Assembly (NCBI RefSeq): GCF_000182565.1 | Contig: NW_015971548.1 | Coordinates: 550,047 to 614,046, forward strand | Length of the DNA stretch: 64,000 nucleotides | Origin: Spizellomyces punctatus DAOM BR117 | Lineage: Eukaryota; Chytridiomycota; Chytridiomycetes; Spizellomycetales; Spizellomycetaceae | Direction: 5' to 3' | Part shown: positions 1 to 14,261 of the stretch, piece by piece | Layout: each line of letters starts with the position of its first letter | Position numbering within the stretch: the stretch's first letter is position 1 | Program-made: the position numbers and the translations under genes | The notes under the pieces: model-generated | The model's database searches: none | The model's input: the letters and a program-made list of their open reading frames with translations, nothing else | Told to the model about the DNA's origin: nothing

Positions 1-3000
1 GCTTCGTAAGTTCGTTGAAGATTTTTCTTTACCCCTACAATGTTGTTGGTTGGATAGAGTACTCAGGCGAAGCAATTATTAGACACAAACCTGGTGGTGC
101 TTCCACAGTAATCTTCAAACTATTCTGAAGCAGGTTTGTTGGAAACTTTGCGTGGGCTTCCGATGTCATCCATAAGCGGAAGCCTTCATGCGGTTTTATC
201 GATGACAGCTCCTTTTCCAACTGCGGCAGCCACCCAGTGACAAGATGAACATTTTGAAGACATAACCAACCGCCACTCATAGCAGCTTCCCGAAGAAGGG
301 ATATAGCCAGCTCCCCTTGACCTTGACCCATGGCCACCTAAGGGAAACCGAGTTATTGTTACAGTTAAAGACACTTGAGCGCACCCGGATAAGTCTTACC
401 TGTTGGTATTTGTCTGCGCCTACATGTTGTATTGCGAAATCTTTCAGCTCCTGGGATGGATCGGCGCCTGCCGTAGTGATGAAGAGGATAGGTTCGCGAG
501 CTGTGGTTTCTTCTGCGTGAAGTCTGCTCATATTTAAAGGTAGAGGAGCCAAGCTCTCGATGCCGATAACATTACAACAGAATTTGTTCACTGTAAAAAG
601 GTCAATTCACAGTCATAAAATGCAGTCCGGTATTTTGCGAACTCACTTGTAGTCATCAATCTGTCGGGACGCAGAGCTTGAACAACCAGCAATTTTTGGA
701 AGCCACTAAAAATAGGAGTAATTAGATTACTGCTTGGCACTCGCATCGTTGAGACTCCCTACCTCGTTTTGGGGTTAGGCAGTTCAACTTCGCAGCTGGG
801 ATCTTTCATCCATCGGCTCCAACTTTCTGTATCGCTGAAGTTAAGTAGCTGACTCAGATTTGGCAAAATGGCCTACAAGTTCGCGTTAAAGTTTAGTGAC
901 CGCCAATACCGTCTCAGTTGTTAGACATTGGCTACCTGCAGCTGCTTCAGCATCGGTCTTCGTTCGGCTGGTACCCATGCAGGAGGTTCAGGACCACCTT
1001 CCTCCTCCGCTGTCACAAGTTGACCACTGAAGAGCTCCCATTCATTGGGCTCAAAGATGCTTCCATGTAGCTGATGAACAAGATGCAACGCAAACATCTG
1101 GCGGTCGGCTTTGAAGAGAGATCGCGAAATGTAGTTGTAAGTCAACTTCTCCAAAATGTTCATGAGAAGCTTTATGCGGAGTTCCGTGCCATCTTTTGCA
1201 GCAGATCCTTCAGCTCGCAGAGACTTCTCAAAGAGGTGCAAAAATGAAGCGAGCGAGAATTGGTACATGTTATTAAGTTTTCGCAAATCACTGACGACGA
1301 AGAAGAGGGCACTGCCGAAATCAGAAAAGGGGGCAAACTTGTCTCGCTCTGCGTCCAGGGAAGCTTGGAGCTTTTGCGACTCTTGCAAACTGGTCGCAAT
1401 GATTGTACTCTTGTCGCGCGTTTCATTCAGTGAATCTATCAGGCTCTTATTCTCCAGGATATTTCCTTGAGAGCTTGCAAGTTCCTTCAACAACGACTCT
1501 TCCAGATCCACCAACTGTATCTTGAGCTCATCTTCTCTTTTCAGAAGTTCGATTTTTTCCAACTCAAGCTCGGGTTTCTCATGCTTTAATGTCACGCCGA
1601 GTAATTGGCCAGCTAAACCTGCACGAGTTACCGTGAAATTGATTTCTTGGACATAAGCCATCGCATCCGATGGAATCTGGAAAGTCGATTTAGAAGTAAT
1701 CAGGTACAATCGGAAGTCTTCATTGTAGTCCACGGTTTTGTCCCCAAGCTGAACAACGAACCGAGGGCCGTGTTTCTGCAAATTTTTCCGTAAGATGGGA
1801 TACAGGAACGACTCTAATTCGTTGAGCTCTTGAATAACGAGTGCTTTCCCAAAGCGTACTGCCAGTTCCACGGCCCTAACGAAGTTGTCGTCATGCTGGT
1901 TAATCACTTCAGGCTTTTTATCAGCCAGATGCGTCTTCAACCAGAGGACCGCCTGACCGGATGGGTCCACAATCAACGGAGTGACAGCGCTGGACAAAAT
2001 AGCTATCGCATTTTCCTGGGATAGACCATCGGATGGCAATCCTTGTGATTTCCAAACCAGCTGCTCACTTTCTGTGCTCATAACTTTTCGAAAGAAGAAT
2101 TCATCAACGCCGGTAATTTTTTTCCATTCTTGAACAATATCGTATCGGGTATCCTCCGATGCACCAGTCAAGTACGTCATGAACGCCGATGCAAGCAAAG
2201 CATTTTTCGGTAAGCTGGACAGGGATTCATTTATGTCGTTCACCTGACTAGCCCATCGCTTCCCTTCTCCAGATAACTTCCCTAGAAGACCTTGTGCGGT
2301 TTGGATCGTGGCCGTTGCTTTTTCCAGATTAGTACGCAAAGTTTCAGCTTCTCTTGTTTTGCCCGAGAAGTCATCCTTCAGGGCCGCCACTTTCTGATCC
2401 ACTACTGCCAGCCCCTCTTTCAGGGTCTGGACTCGCTCACGAGATGCATCCAATGATTTAGTTAGGCGAGCCAAATCTGTCTCAAGAGGAGCAATTTTCT
2501 CCAGAATAACTGAGTACTGCAAGTTTGCCTTCACCCAGCTAGCCAGCGGAGCGGCAGCAAGTGATACGCGTTTAATATTCGCCTCTTCAAAAGATTCTCT
2601 CTTCTGTTGCAATAACTCGCCGACTGATTCTCGCACTTGTTTATTTATATTTCGTGCGTCGAAATTCATGATCTCGTCTTTAACTGTTCGTTTTCCCAGA
2701 AATGATTTCATGCTGTTCCATGACATATCTAGAATACCCATTATGCGCAAAACACCTTCCAGGACATCACGGATCGCAGGAGGTGGAGCACGCAATGACC
2801 TAATTTCCGACAGGCTATCTGAGCGGATCTCCCCAACTGCAGCCTTTGCCGCTCGAATGGTTGGCTCCACCTCTGCCAGCTCTTGTTCGATCACTTGCTT
2901 CCTTTTCATGAGGGTCTCTTCTTCTTCTCTCAGATGCACGGAGAGCTCTTCCATCTCTTTCTTCTGTTCTGACGCGCGCACCATACTGTCTGTGATCTGC

Positions 3001-6000
3001 TTCAGAGCGGCATCAGCTTCCTTCTGCTTCGCTATCAGCTCTTCCCCTTGTTTCTTTGCCTCTACTGATAACTTATCAACGTAATTTGCTGCCTCGTTCA
3101 TTTTGGACAGACCGCCTTCAAGGTATTTCTGCTTCTTATGGAAGGAATCCCTCTGTTTGCAGTAGATGCGCTCGTACGCGGAAACGTAGTCGTTGAAATG
3201 TTTTGGTGTAGCTCCGCGGGACGCACATGTTGAATGAATTGACATCATCTGTTTAATTAACTGATCCTGGTCTTTAAGTTCGGCCAGAGCTGGATTAGTA
3301 GTGAACACCTCCTGGGCATATCTACTCATAGTATCCGGAGACCAGCTGTCCATCCATGCGATGTGGCAACGAGTATACAACGCTGGATTGGCTTCGCAGT
3401 TGTGTATAAAGTTGGGCGACGATGAGTCCAGAATCAGTACAATATGCAGATATCTCCGGACACGGGAGACGAAGTATTCAAAGAGGGTGCCTCTGTAGCC
3501 TTCTTCCGAATGCTTGTCCTTGAGGGAGCCCAGCAGGGAATCAAACTCATCCTGAGTATACAGACCAGGCACCTCGCCTCCGCTTAGAAGACTATTCACG
3601 CTTTCCAGAAAGGCTGGATTCGTCAGCTGATGATCCTCCAGTAATAGCACGGCTTCTTCGCCTGCCACAGCCGTCTGTAAAATCTGCTTCAAATCTGCGC
3701 TGAATCCTTTCATTCCATAATTCCGTCCCACACTCGGAGAGAATACTTTCAGACGAAGCATGTGCGAGACAATGAGTACAGCACCTAGGCGTCCTACGCC
3801 TGGCCTTCCAGCAAATAAAAGCGATCCTGCTGGTTGTCCAAGAACTCTCTCCACCAAGGCAATTTGCTCGAGAGTTTCGGGGAACAGATGCACATTCAAG
3901 TCCCGATAATCGCGTTCGTAGATCTTTAGAGCTGTAATGATGCTTTGCTGGTACTGGTCCACGGCAACTCTTGTCAGACTCCTCCCTATCGTTAGGTTCG
4001 TAGTCGAAGTTGCTCCCATTGTGCTTGTGTAAACGAAGCCCTGGAGATTGATCTCATGGTTCCAGTCGTTGCGCAGGACAGTTGACAGCGTAGTTTGGAA
4101 TTTCTGTCGCGCACTTGTGGTCACCAGTCGGTCTTGAAACAAGCGTAGCGCCTCGTATGCAACAACATTAAGTAGTTCACCCTGTTCTTGATCCGTGTAT
4201 TGATACTGTGCAATGCCCAAGATCCATCGAGACAAGTCCCGTGGGGTGTAGAGATAGTGTGAGCGGACATCCGGCGTAAAACGTTGTGTGGTTTGGTCGT
4301 AAATGGAGATCATAGATGTGGCCAGCTTTTGAACATTACGCGATACACTCCAGACCTTGTGAGATGGAAGAGATCGATTGAGCAATGGCTGAGCAAGAAT
4401 TCTATAAACTACTTGGAGCTGCTCGCGATCAGGGTAGGACATATAGAATTGGCGAATAACGGATGTGAATCGGGTTGAGAGTTCGTGCCGTCCCATCGTT
4501 GACGAAGGGTTCATAGAAGCCACGATTTGAATGTTTTCGATCCCCACCCATTCAAGATTATGATCGTAAAATCCTTGATACGTCAGTAATTGCTGCAGGA
4601 ACTGTACTAGTTCAACAGTTTCGTATTTGTCCGGCTTAGGAAGGTTGATGTCCTTTAGGTAAACGATAAGTCGTTCAGCATCTCTGGGTCTCAGGACGCG
4701 GCCAGTGGTAGTCTGTGCCCCACTACACGATTGATACAATCTTTGGAGAATGTGGGAAGACCGGGTCTGAGCACTGCAATGAATCATTGCAATCGCAGTT
4801 GACTTCAATTCGGAGAAACAGTGCCGGAGTAGCATGTGCTTTCCGGCCCCCTCGGGACCCACCAAAAGAAATGGCTGGCTGTCTGCAAACCAGGGCATGA
4901 CCACATCAATCGCTTTCTTCACGTCCACCGTTTCGATAACAGGTAGACCATCCAGCTCTTCGATGTTGGAGAAGTTTAGACTGTCTGGATCGGTTAGTTG
5001 ATATGTCTCAAGGCGTCCGCTCTTTCCTACAAAGTAGTCCAATGTGCGCTTCGAATCAGGTGAAGGTTCTCCAGCCCATTGAAGTAGCTCATTGGCAAAC
5101 GCCAAGCGGGCCTCCACATAGAGATTGGCACCCAGACCGCGAATCAGACTGTAAAGGAACTCTGTGCGGCTGGTTACGCCCACTAGATGTGACAATCCGT
5201 TCGTAATCAGCCCAACACGAGTTGTCTCTACAACCATGTCGCTGTTTTGCAGAATCCAGTCAACGCTCTTGTAGAAGAAGCCATCGATCCACTCTGCGAA
5301 TTTTCCTCTGCGAGACTCAGGCTGCCTTGTAATCCAAGCTTGCACTAAAGCTCGTGGGTCGAGAGTCTCATCCGAAAGGTAGATCATTCCCATACGACTA
5401 ACGGTAGCTGGCGACGCAAATTTCAAGTTGTGGGTTTCGAATATAAAATTAACATTAGGTCCGAATTGGATCCGCTCGCCATTGGGCATTGTTAGTAACC
5501 GATTATCATCAAGAACAGAATTGAGTGATTCCACCCATTCCGGATCGATGTCCCCGTCAGATATAATCCAACTGTGGACATCGCCAGGCTCCTTTACTGC
5601 CTGCCGCGATGCCGAAGTTAGGACTCCGTCAAACCATTCTCGCGTATCCATATCCATGTGTCCCAACAAAGCATTGCGGTCAATAGCTTTAGGATTTACA
5701 CTGTGCTGGCGAAGTTTTTGGCCAACTTTTTGCCACGCCACTCTTAACACTCGCCATAATGTACTTTTGCCGGATCCAGAAGGCCCCACTAGCACTACGC
5801 CCATTCGTTGCCGACACGCTTGGTAGAACTGGAATATCTTTTCAACCTGTGATTCGATGTACACTAAGTTGAGCTCATCGTACGTCTCCTTCACAGCCTT
5901 AGCTAGCTCTTCATAAGTGACATCTTCTGGAGAAACGTCAGGGAAAATGTCGTTCATCAATGCATCGAAACGTTGCCCGTCGGCAAATGTCAGCTTCGAG

Positions 6001-9000
6001 AGGGTGTTAACTCGTAGAGCTTTGACAATGATGGCCGCTTCCCGCTTACTATCAACCACCTGTCGTCGCTTCTCCTCGTGCAGCAAATGACCAGCAAATG
6101 CCAGAACAGCTTTTAACGGTCGAAGACCCCAGTCGTAATGTTGCTGACGCGAAAGTAGTTGCTTACACAGAGTGAAAACAGAAACAACTTTGCTACCAAG
6201 CTCTTGGCCCCGTTTAAACCCTTCCGAGAAGAGTATGACTTCAGAAATCAGCTCGTTATCGGGATGCGTCATAGCAATTGAGCGGAAGAGTTGCTTCAAG
6301 TTGTCCGGCAGCTTTTGCCGCCCACCGTAACCCTTTCCGGCTGGGTTTAGCGTTACAAAGATACCTGAATTGGCGTCCAAGCCGATCGTCTTTCCTAGTA
6401 AGTCAACTGTATCTTTCTTCGCTTTCAGTGCAGCCTGGATCACTTGAATCTGCTGGGACACAGCCGAAAGCACCGCCTCTTCCAGTCGATTGAACTCATC
6501 AAAACAGCCCCATGCACCGCACTTCACTAGTCCAACAAAGATTCTTCCCATGCTTTTATAGTCAATTCCTTCATCGCAGTTAAAAACAAGCACCTGACGT
6601 CCAAAAAGTACGCCCAAAGCTTTAACTGATTCAGTCTTTCCTGTGCCCGCAGGACCAAAAGGATTTCCACCAAATCCGCTTGCCATGGCCTGCGTAAGCG
6701 TTAAATAACACTTATCAGTCAAAGGCGTATGCACCAATTTAGGCGGATTTCCCTGATACTCGTACGTATAAAGGAACTCAGCATCACTCATCCGAATCGT
6801 ACATATGTTGTCAGAGTTCATGTAGAAGCGTAGCTGGCGCTGCCAGACCCAATCCGTCACAGAGGTTACGTTTGCATTTTGTAGCTGATTGACGACGTCA
6901 ATCAGATGGATGATATCCAAAATCAGCGACTTGATTTTGAGCTCTACAACGTGACGATCTGTGGTATCTTCGATGGATGTTGTATCAAAGTTTGTATATT
7001 CGTCAAGGTGATTTTTCAGATCATGTGCGAGCTGCATGAAACTTCCACCCTGAGCAATGGCCGTCTCGACATTCGCCGTGAAGTGAAGATACTCTGCTAG
7101 AGTTAGAAGCTGTGAAGGGTACTTGAAGATGTCGGTAACAGATAAGCATTGCGTCAGCAATGTCTGTAGGGTCGACTTCATTTCTCTTGCAAAGTCTTCT
7201 AGCCAGCCCTCAACCTCGTCCGTGATTTTCACTGGCTTGCGCAATGAAACGACTTCGCCATCAATGCTTCTCATTGCGACAATCGCTTTCATGCTGTCGT
7301 CAAACTGAACAGTATGCACGCCTGCAAAGAGCTTTTTCAAATGTGCTTGAATCACATTTGGGTTCTTAGCCTGCCCTAGAATCTCGAGCAGATCCTCATC
7401 ACCAATAAAGTAGAAACGTGCAAACTTTGCCCGCTTCTGCTCCAAGAATTCATTGAGAGCCTTTTGACATCTTTCCAGCTGATCGACAAGAGTGATCAAT
7501 ACATCTTTAATATTCGGATATGATAAGATGGACACAACCCTTGCATCTTTGGCGATGCTCGCCATAACACTTCGAAAATCGTCATCGATTCGACTGAATC
7601 GATGCTGCTCGTTTGGAAGTGCCCCGCGGCTGAAAATGGGTTCGAGATATACCCATTTTCGCTGGATCGTATTCAGATTTCGTAGATATTCATCCAGCTC
7701 CACCAATTTCTTTTCCCAAATTGCTCCCTTATCAGCAAAGTACTTGTAGTACGGTGAATCCTTGAGAGATTGTAAGAGGGATTGATTATCTCCAACTTGC
7801 GTCAATGTTTCCTTCCAGTCTTTGATGAGCTGCACACTTATTTCTTTGGCGTCCTGATATTCAGTTAGAGCAAACATGGCTCCAGCACCCCACATGTCAA
7901 GCTCTTGAATGGCTTCTCTAATGGTAATTTCTCCCTGTGCTCGATTGTTCAATTCTTTGACTTCATTGATACGTTGGAGGACGGTCTCTTTCGTTCCCAA
8001 AATATGGCCAAATGTCAAATCAGACAAGGTCACTCCTTTTGGGATACCTGTTATGCGGAAGAGGTCACCCCAGTGTTCAGTAGTCCAGTTATCCCCTCGC
8101 ATGAACTTGAGAACAGGTGTTATTTCGCGATAGGAATCAATGTCACGCTGTATATGAACGCATATAGCGTCCATCTGACGTCCCCGGATCTTTTCTGCCC
8201 ATTTCGCAAGCAGATCCTCAAAGGAGTGTACTTTATTGCGAAACGAGATCCAATCCTCTTTCTTCAAGGCGTCCAAGTTCTCGCTATACTGCTCGTACAT
8301 TCCCCACATCTCTTCATGGGATGTAATATCCTCGCTCAATTCATCTAGTTCTTGAAATTCCGGAGGATCCACCCCAAACTGGGCGCAATCGTCCCTAATC
8401 TGCGCAGCCGTTCTCCGTAGCTCGTCAAACTCAGCGCGACGGTCTTTCACGAACTGTACGGATTGAGCAGCGATATCGGGCTTCCCGGCATCTAATGCCT
8501 TTGGTTTCAACTGATGCCATCGGGCTCCAAACTTTTCAAGCTCTTTTAGGAAAGACTGCCTTCGCCCCTCTATTTGGGATCGCAGGACGTCCACCTGTTC
8601 TTTGATCATCAACTCATGGCTTTCCAGCATAATCTCCAATTTCGTCCAACGAGCATGGACTGGTGTGACGTCTATACCACCGCCAGCAACTGATTTGAGT
8701 AACTTGTTCTTTACCTCAGCCGCTTCAAAGTTCCAGCGGATTGACGCTTGACCGGCAGCCAGCTCCTCATGTCTAGCATTTGCTTCGCCAACTTCTGCCA
8801 TGCTCTGGGGCCTCTTGGACAGAATATCCGTTCCTTTGGTAACAAAATCATCAACCGCTGACATATGTCGATTGATGGATTTTCGTAGGGTGCTCAGCAT
8901 TGAGTCAAAAAGTCGTTGCAGGTGGTCGTCAATGGTGGCTTTCACTGATGCAGTGGACACCGTTATGCAGTCCACCTTGACTTCCATAGGTAGCTGCTCT

Positions 9001-12000
9001 GCTTCTTTGCCTTTTGTTTTTAATGATCGAAGGTTTGCTTCATAATCACTGACATCTGCCAATGCCTCCTCAACAAATTCATCCAGATCTACAGTTCCCA
9101 AAATGACCCAATCTTTGAAAAGGTCTTGGACCTTATAAAGGTTTTGGAAGAGCGTATCGGCCTTCTGATAAACTGTTGAAAGTGAGGTGGCATTGTTGTC
9201 AATCATGTGCCTGAAGACATCCGTTTCACCCAGTCCACGGAAAGCAGCAGGAATATTGATGAATTTCTTCATCTCTCTGTAGTATTTGGCTCTGATTTCC
9301 TCGAACGCGGGCCGAAACTGGAGCTTCTGCTGCTTGAAAATAAGGTCCACTTTGATTTCTGGCAAGCTCTCATTCAGGTTCTCCAAGCCCATTTGGTACT
9401 GATGTTCTAGTGCCTTGTAAAGTTGATAGTCCCAGTGATTTCTCCAGGTTAATGTCTCCTCCATCCGAATGCCGCCTTCTTGGACCAACCCGATTACTCC
9501 CCTAATAGTATTTAACGTTTCCTTCCACTTGCCCTGGCTTTTTACCAGGTCAAGGTTCATCAGCGAAATCACATGGTCGCAAATAACCGAATGAAATTTT
9601 CTCAATTTTCGATTACTGGATGTCAACCTGTCACCAGACGCTTGAATTTGGGAAATGTACATCTCAAGCTCATGAGGGCTGTCCCATGTTATGCTGCTCG
9701 CAGCCCGGCCTCCCCTTACATCGGAATCACCCCTAGGATTCTTGATAAGTCGTTCAAAAGCTAACGCCTTATCCAAAAGCATTGCTTGCTGAGATGGAAG
9801 CATTTGCTGATCAATGGTGTTATAAAAGTGTGCCACTTGCTTCAGCACAACACCATGTCGGTAATACTTTTGCGCGTTATCGGTCACTTGCTGAATCTTT
9901 GCAGGAACCGCAAAACCCATTGCAAGTAACTGTCGGACCTCTCTGATAAGTGTCACGAGTTCATCGCTATAATTCACTCGCAGCTTTCCGTCGCTAAAGT
10001 CCAGCTCCATGAGTCGTCCAGTTCGCTTAAGACTCATTATTCCACCTGGATCTTCCATTGCGTCTTCGGTATCGGCCACCCATTCTGCAAATTGTTCTTT
10101 CTCATATTTCCGCAAATCCTCATATATTTCGCTGGAAACCTGATGATATGATGCCATTGGGCCGATGCAAGTTTCTACAAACCTGTCGGTTTCTTCGATC
10201 TGTAGCAGGTTCATATTAGAGAAATCGTATCTAAGCGCTCAGGGCGGTTCCATTTACGATGCTCTTCAGCCCTACCTTCATGATGGTTTGTCTCGCCCAG
10301 ACTATATTATTGACCGCGGTAGGGAAGTTTTTCCCCTTTAAACCCTGAAATATGCATCCGTATTAATAGCTTGTTCGCCCCAAAGAGCATAAAACTTTCA
10401 GACAGCACCCACTTTTGCTTCTTGAACCCAATCCTGAAACTCGTTTTTGATAGCCTTAAGCCCCGAAATCAATTGATCCACCAAGGTATCACGCTCAGAA
10501 GCTAAGTACGAAAAGATGTCAATTGTTCCTTGCGACCTCCAACATTGATGCAAGTCTAAGAGCTGGTGGTACCTAGCTGTCGTGCGATGGATTCTCGTTT
10601 AATCAGATCTCCATACTTCTGAAATTCACGTAGCAGCTGACTAGGGGAAGTCTGCAGGCTGCCGAATATGGAACGTAGCCGCGAGATTGCCTTATCCTCG
10701 ACGGGTTCCAATATCTTAAAATATTGGACTACAGCACTCTACAAATATGAAGTTACAAAAATAAAACATGTCAGATAGTCCGTGAGAGCAACCCGTTACG
10801 TGGGAACGGTTGGAAAACACACATTGTTTATACCCGACCTTCCAACTCGGCTCTGTGTACTTGTTCACATGAAGCGGATTTACGGCACTGAACACCGCGA
10901 GCGTGTCTTCTACATGAAGCTCGAGTTGCTCTTCGGACGGTAACAGTTGCGTTAAGAGATCATGTGTCATACGTAGGGAGCGAATCTAGCAATAATGCCG
11001 TTCAAGTTTAGCATCCAATCGGGACAGGTAGTTGAAGATGGTGAGTAATACCTCGCGTAATCGGGCGGTGAATGCGGACAGTTGACTATTTGTGAAGGGC
11101 GGCCCAGTCCACTGATGAGAAGCATAGTATGGCCATAACCGCTCTGTTAGAGTTAGTGCAGTAGATTCCCAAGCATCGCAAACAGAAATTGCGGCATGCA
11201 AGTGTTCTTTGATCTATTAGGGATATCAGGTTTATATTTGACAGTGCAAAGTAAGACTTAACTAGACCTACTAATGAAAACCCCTCCAGCATGACGTTGT
11301 ACTCGGAGAGCTTGTCCTGTATGCAACCAATCAATTCCTCTGTGAGGACATCTAGCAAATGCCTCATGCGACTTTCAGGATAGTCAGGAAATTCTCCTTG
11401 TCTCCTAAAAGGAGTGGTAAGCTCACGTAGTAATGTAAGGGTCCCATAGCCGAACCTCATTTACCAGAGATCATCCAAAACATCCTGTGTTTTCTCCACT
11501 ATTTCCGCAAAGTCCACCATATTCATGGAGCTACGAAACTGGTATCAGAACCAAGGATCGGCAAGCTCACATCAGGATATTTTGTCGTCAGCTCACCTCA
11601 TCTTATCATACTCAATCTTGAGCGGTTGTAGCAGACTTTTGAAAAGTTCCGCACGTGCTTTAGCTTTCTGTACCGCAAATCTGAATACTTATCGATTTAA
11701 GGAAAACCAGTTGTCTACTAACCTTGGAGGTCGCGTAATCCGTTCCTTGCTCCACCCAATACAAGAACTCATCATCAAGGGTGAATATAGATCTGAAATC
11801 CAACTCGTTCGCTGAAAATAAATATGAGCATTGGGCCAAAAGTTCTCTCCTGAATGACCTCCTCTTACCGGCAAACTTTTCCGCCGTATCAGATCCACTG
11901 CGAACTGAGCTCGCTAGGCTCATGTCAAGTTCGCTAATCAAGTTTTGCAGCTTTGCGGTAATCCCCCATTTGGAATTCCTGCCACATGTGAAACATTAAT

Positions 12001-12454
12001 TTCCGATATACTGCTTGTGCATGTATCTGGCTAGACACATACTTGAGTAAGACTGGTGCGAAAACTGTATGTACGGCTTGGTATAAACTGTTGGCGGGCG
12101 ATCTCCATAACGGTGTTATTTGAAGAACTTCAGATACATTCTCTGGGGTTATTTGTGTTGGCTTGGTTTTTGAAAGGGCTACGCATCGCAACGTTCCGTC
12201 CAAGCTATCCGGTTCTGAAGCTAGGCGAATGTCCTGGGTCTGATGGTATGAATTTACGTCAATCTTTTGTGAATAGAGGAAACTCTGCCAGAACAAAGTA
12301 CCACCTGCTCATCATAGGTAACAAATAGTAGCTGGTTGTTTCTATTTGCGAGGAAGTTTTCCAGAATCGGTTCTCTCAAATATTCCTCAGCGGTCGTTTC
12401 GCTCAATCCGAGATGAAGTCCCACAACCTTCTGTATCCAATCCCTCGCCTCCAT
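1..12454 (-). CDS. DYNC2H1: Cytoplasmic dynein-2 (IFT retrograde) heavy chain, C-terminal end cut by the window
   Basis: This is the motor subunit of IFT dynein, which carries intraflagellar cargo from flagellar tip to base. A single 9.3-kb open exon (about 921-10214) covers the linker, AAA1 to AAA5 and the stalk. Walker A motifs are GPAGTGKT (AAA1, near 6650), GPSGSGKS (AAA2, near 5775), GPEGAGKH (AAA3, near 4845) and a lysine-less GRPGVGRL (AAA4, near 3795). The AAA1 stretch VFNCDEGIDYKSMGRIF and the tail text fit dynein-2 rather than dynein-1. The stalk coiled coil and microtubule-binding region lie at about 2400-3100. The N-terminal tail is split into several exons between 10220 and 12454. 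The start MEARDWIQKVVGL is at 12454, and one tail intron is 12042-11979, which restores KNSKWGITAKLQNLISEL. The C-terminal exons (about 872-764, 590-410 and 330-100) encode AAA6, and the next exon begins at about 40 and leaves the window. Identity is strong; a few tail exon joins are approximate. Confidence 0.95.
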
Positions 12455-12723
12455 ACTTTAGCTGCCGTGTTTGAGGAAAGCACACCAATTTTTCCCACAA
12501 GTATCTGCAGCTTCCTGAGATTGTGTTAGGACCTTGCAGCACCGTTTAGCCATCAGGTTTTGGCACTACAAGGACCAAGTTCGTCTGGTCAGACGTCGGA
12601 CGCGTCGCTATACGACGGTTACGTCAGCTGTTTAGTGCTGGTTAAGACCTTGTGGCACAGCACCATCAGGTAACATTCACAAAAAGCAATGAACGATGCC
12701 CTTTCATTGTCCTCCATTCCAAC
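12455..12723. promoter_or_regulatory. Divergent promoter between IFT dynein and the CCDC174 homologue
   Basis: These 269 bases separate two start codons pointing away from each other, so both promoters must lie here or overlap the genes. It holds TTACGTCA at 12619-12626, a match to the ATF/CREB-type bZIP site. It also holds an imperfect direct repeat of the form gaccttg...gcac...ccatcagg near 12530 and 12648. No TATA box is obvious. Assigning function to these motifs is inference. Confidence 0.45.
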
Positions 12724-14123
12724 ATGTGGAAGAGAAAGGAAATTGCTGTTAACTCCTCCTCGGTAAGTCAATACTAGTCTATCGTTCAGAGATGATTACC
12801 CTACTCAAACGTTCTTATCTGTGGCCTTCAGGTTGTTGATCTAAAAGCCGAATTATTCAGAAAGAAGGAAGAATTTGAAAGAGAAAAGTTGCGAACGGGA
12901 TCCTCCACTTTGCGAGCAGTTTCGAATAAGCCTATCAAGGTGAGCATAATAGTACTGTCAATCATACGAGCTTGGCATTAATCTGTGTAACTCACACCGA
13001 TGTCTTGCACCTGAATGGAAGTAGAAGCCGCCAAAAAATAAAGGCGTCGAGCAAAGAGCACGTCAAGATGAAGAGGAGATTCAGACCTTGAGTTCGACCT
13101 TGGAGTCAAGTTGGGTGGCGCTTCAGCGGAAGGCAAAATTATATGACAAATTGGTAGATGAAGGGGGCACGGGAGAGGGTGGGTTCCGACAAATGAGATA
13201 TGCGGACAGACCTCGGCCATCTCATCACTGCTACAATGCGCTGGTTTAATATAGATGAAAAGGATGAAGAAGCACTCGTAGATTTTCTACAGAAAAGTTT
13301 GACGGATTCAGTAAGTGGTGGACGCTCGCTCCTATTAATAAATGTCTTTGGTGTACGATACCATTGTCTTTACAACTGAGTGGTTGTTCAACAGGATCTC
13401 CCTGCTCCTTCACCAGATATAGAAGATGTGGGCGAAGATACCTGGGTCGAGGCCGTAGACGAGTTTGGGCGAACGCGGATTGTCCGAAAAGACGACGTAT
13501 CAAAACTAGGGCTTCGGTATGATTGCCTGGGGCAGGCCCGCGAATGGGAATGCTGATGCACTAAAACAGATCTCGACCTTCATAAAGATTCATAAAAGAA
13601 GGGGAAGCGGGGGGGAACGGAGAAAACGAACAGGGGCCGTCCTTAGTATCCGATGATATGAGACGAGAGATGGAAAGGGAGCAATGGGAAAAAGAAGCCA
13701 GAGAAGCGCTGGGTATGATATTTCAAATCTTTTGAAGTTGCATCACTTATTAACGATACTATAGCAAGCGGCCACTATGACTCTCGTAGAGAGAACCGGA
13801 CGATGGGCGTTGGATTCTATCAGTTTTCACAGGATGATGAGGAAAGAAGAAAACAAATGGAAGAGCTCAAGGACATGAGGAACGAAACTCTCGAAAGTCG
13901 AACACGAGCTGCGAGAATGAAAGATGCGAGAAAGGATAAGTTGGATGAACGTAAACGTTTACTGAAGGAGAGGGCTGCTAAACGGCGAAAGGTCATTAAC
14001 GGGGAATCGGAAGGAGCGGGCGCCCTGGCTGGAGATAATGATGGCAGCGAGAAAGGGGATGGTGATGAGCTGAGGGATGTTGTCAGCGACTTCTTGCAGG
14101 GGATACGCAAACAATTGGAATAA
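12724..14123 (+). CDS. CCDC174: CCDC174-like nuclear coiled-coil protein
   Basis: The model joins seven exons: 12724-12762, 12832-12939, 13025-13178, 13255-13310, 13395-13516, 13588-13712 and 13765-14123. All introns are GT-AG and the frame is preserved, giving 320 residues. The start is the ATG that puts MWKRKEIAVNSSS in frame with VVDLKAELFRKKEEF, the conserved N-terminal block of the CCDC174 family. Other family blocks are KGVEQRARQDEEE, the acidic EDTWVEAVDEFGRTRIVRKDD, REMEREQWEKEAREAL and MGVGFYQFSQDDEERRKQME. The C-terminal half is a highly charged helix. CCDC174 is a poorly understood nuclear protein linked to exon-junction/RNA processing factors; that role is family knowledge only. 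It is divergent from the dynein gene. Confidence 0.88.
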
Positions 14124-14261
14124 CCTCGGATATCCCGGCCAATTTTTATATATCTTATTGTTAATTACCAGCTGATGCAGCAAAATGAAAATCCATATTT
14201 AAGCGCTTTATTCATCTTCATCGGTCATTAAAAAAAGTTAAGCCTTAAACAATTTTGTCCC

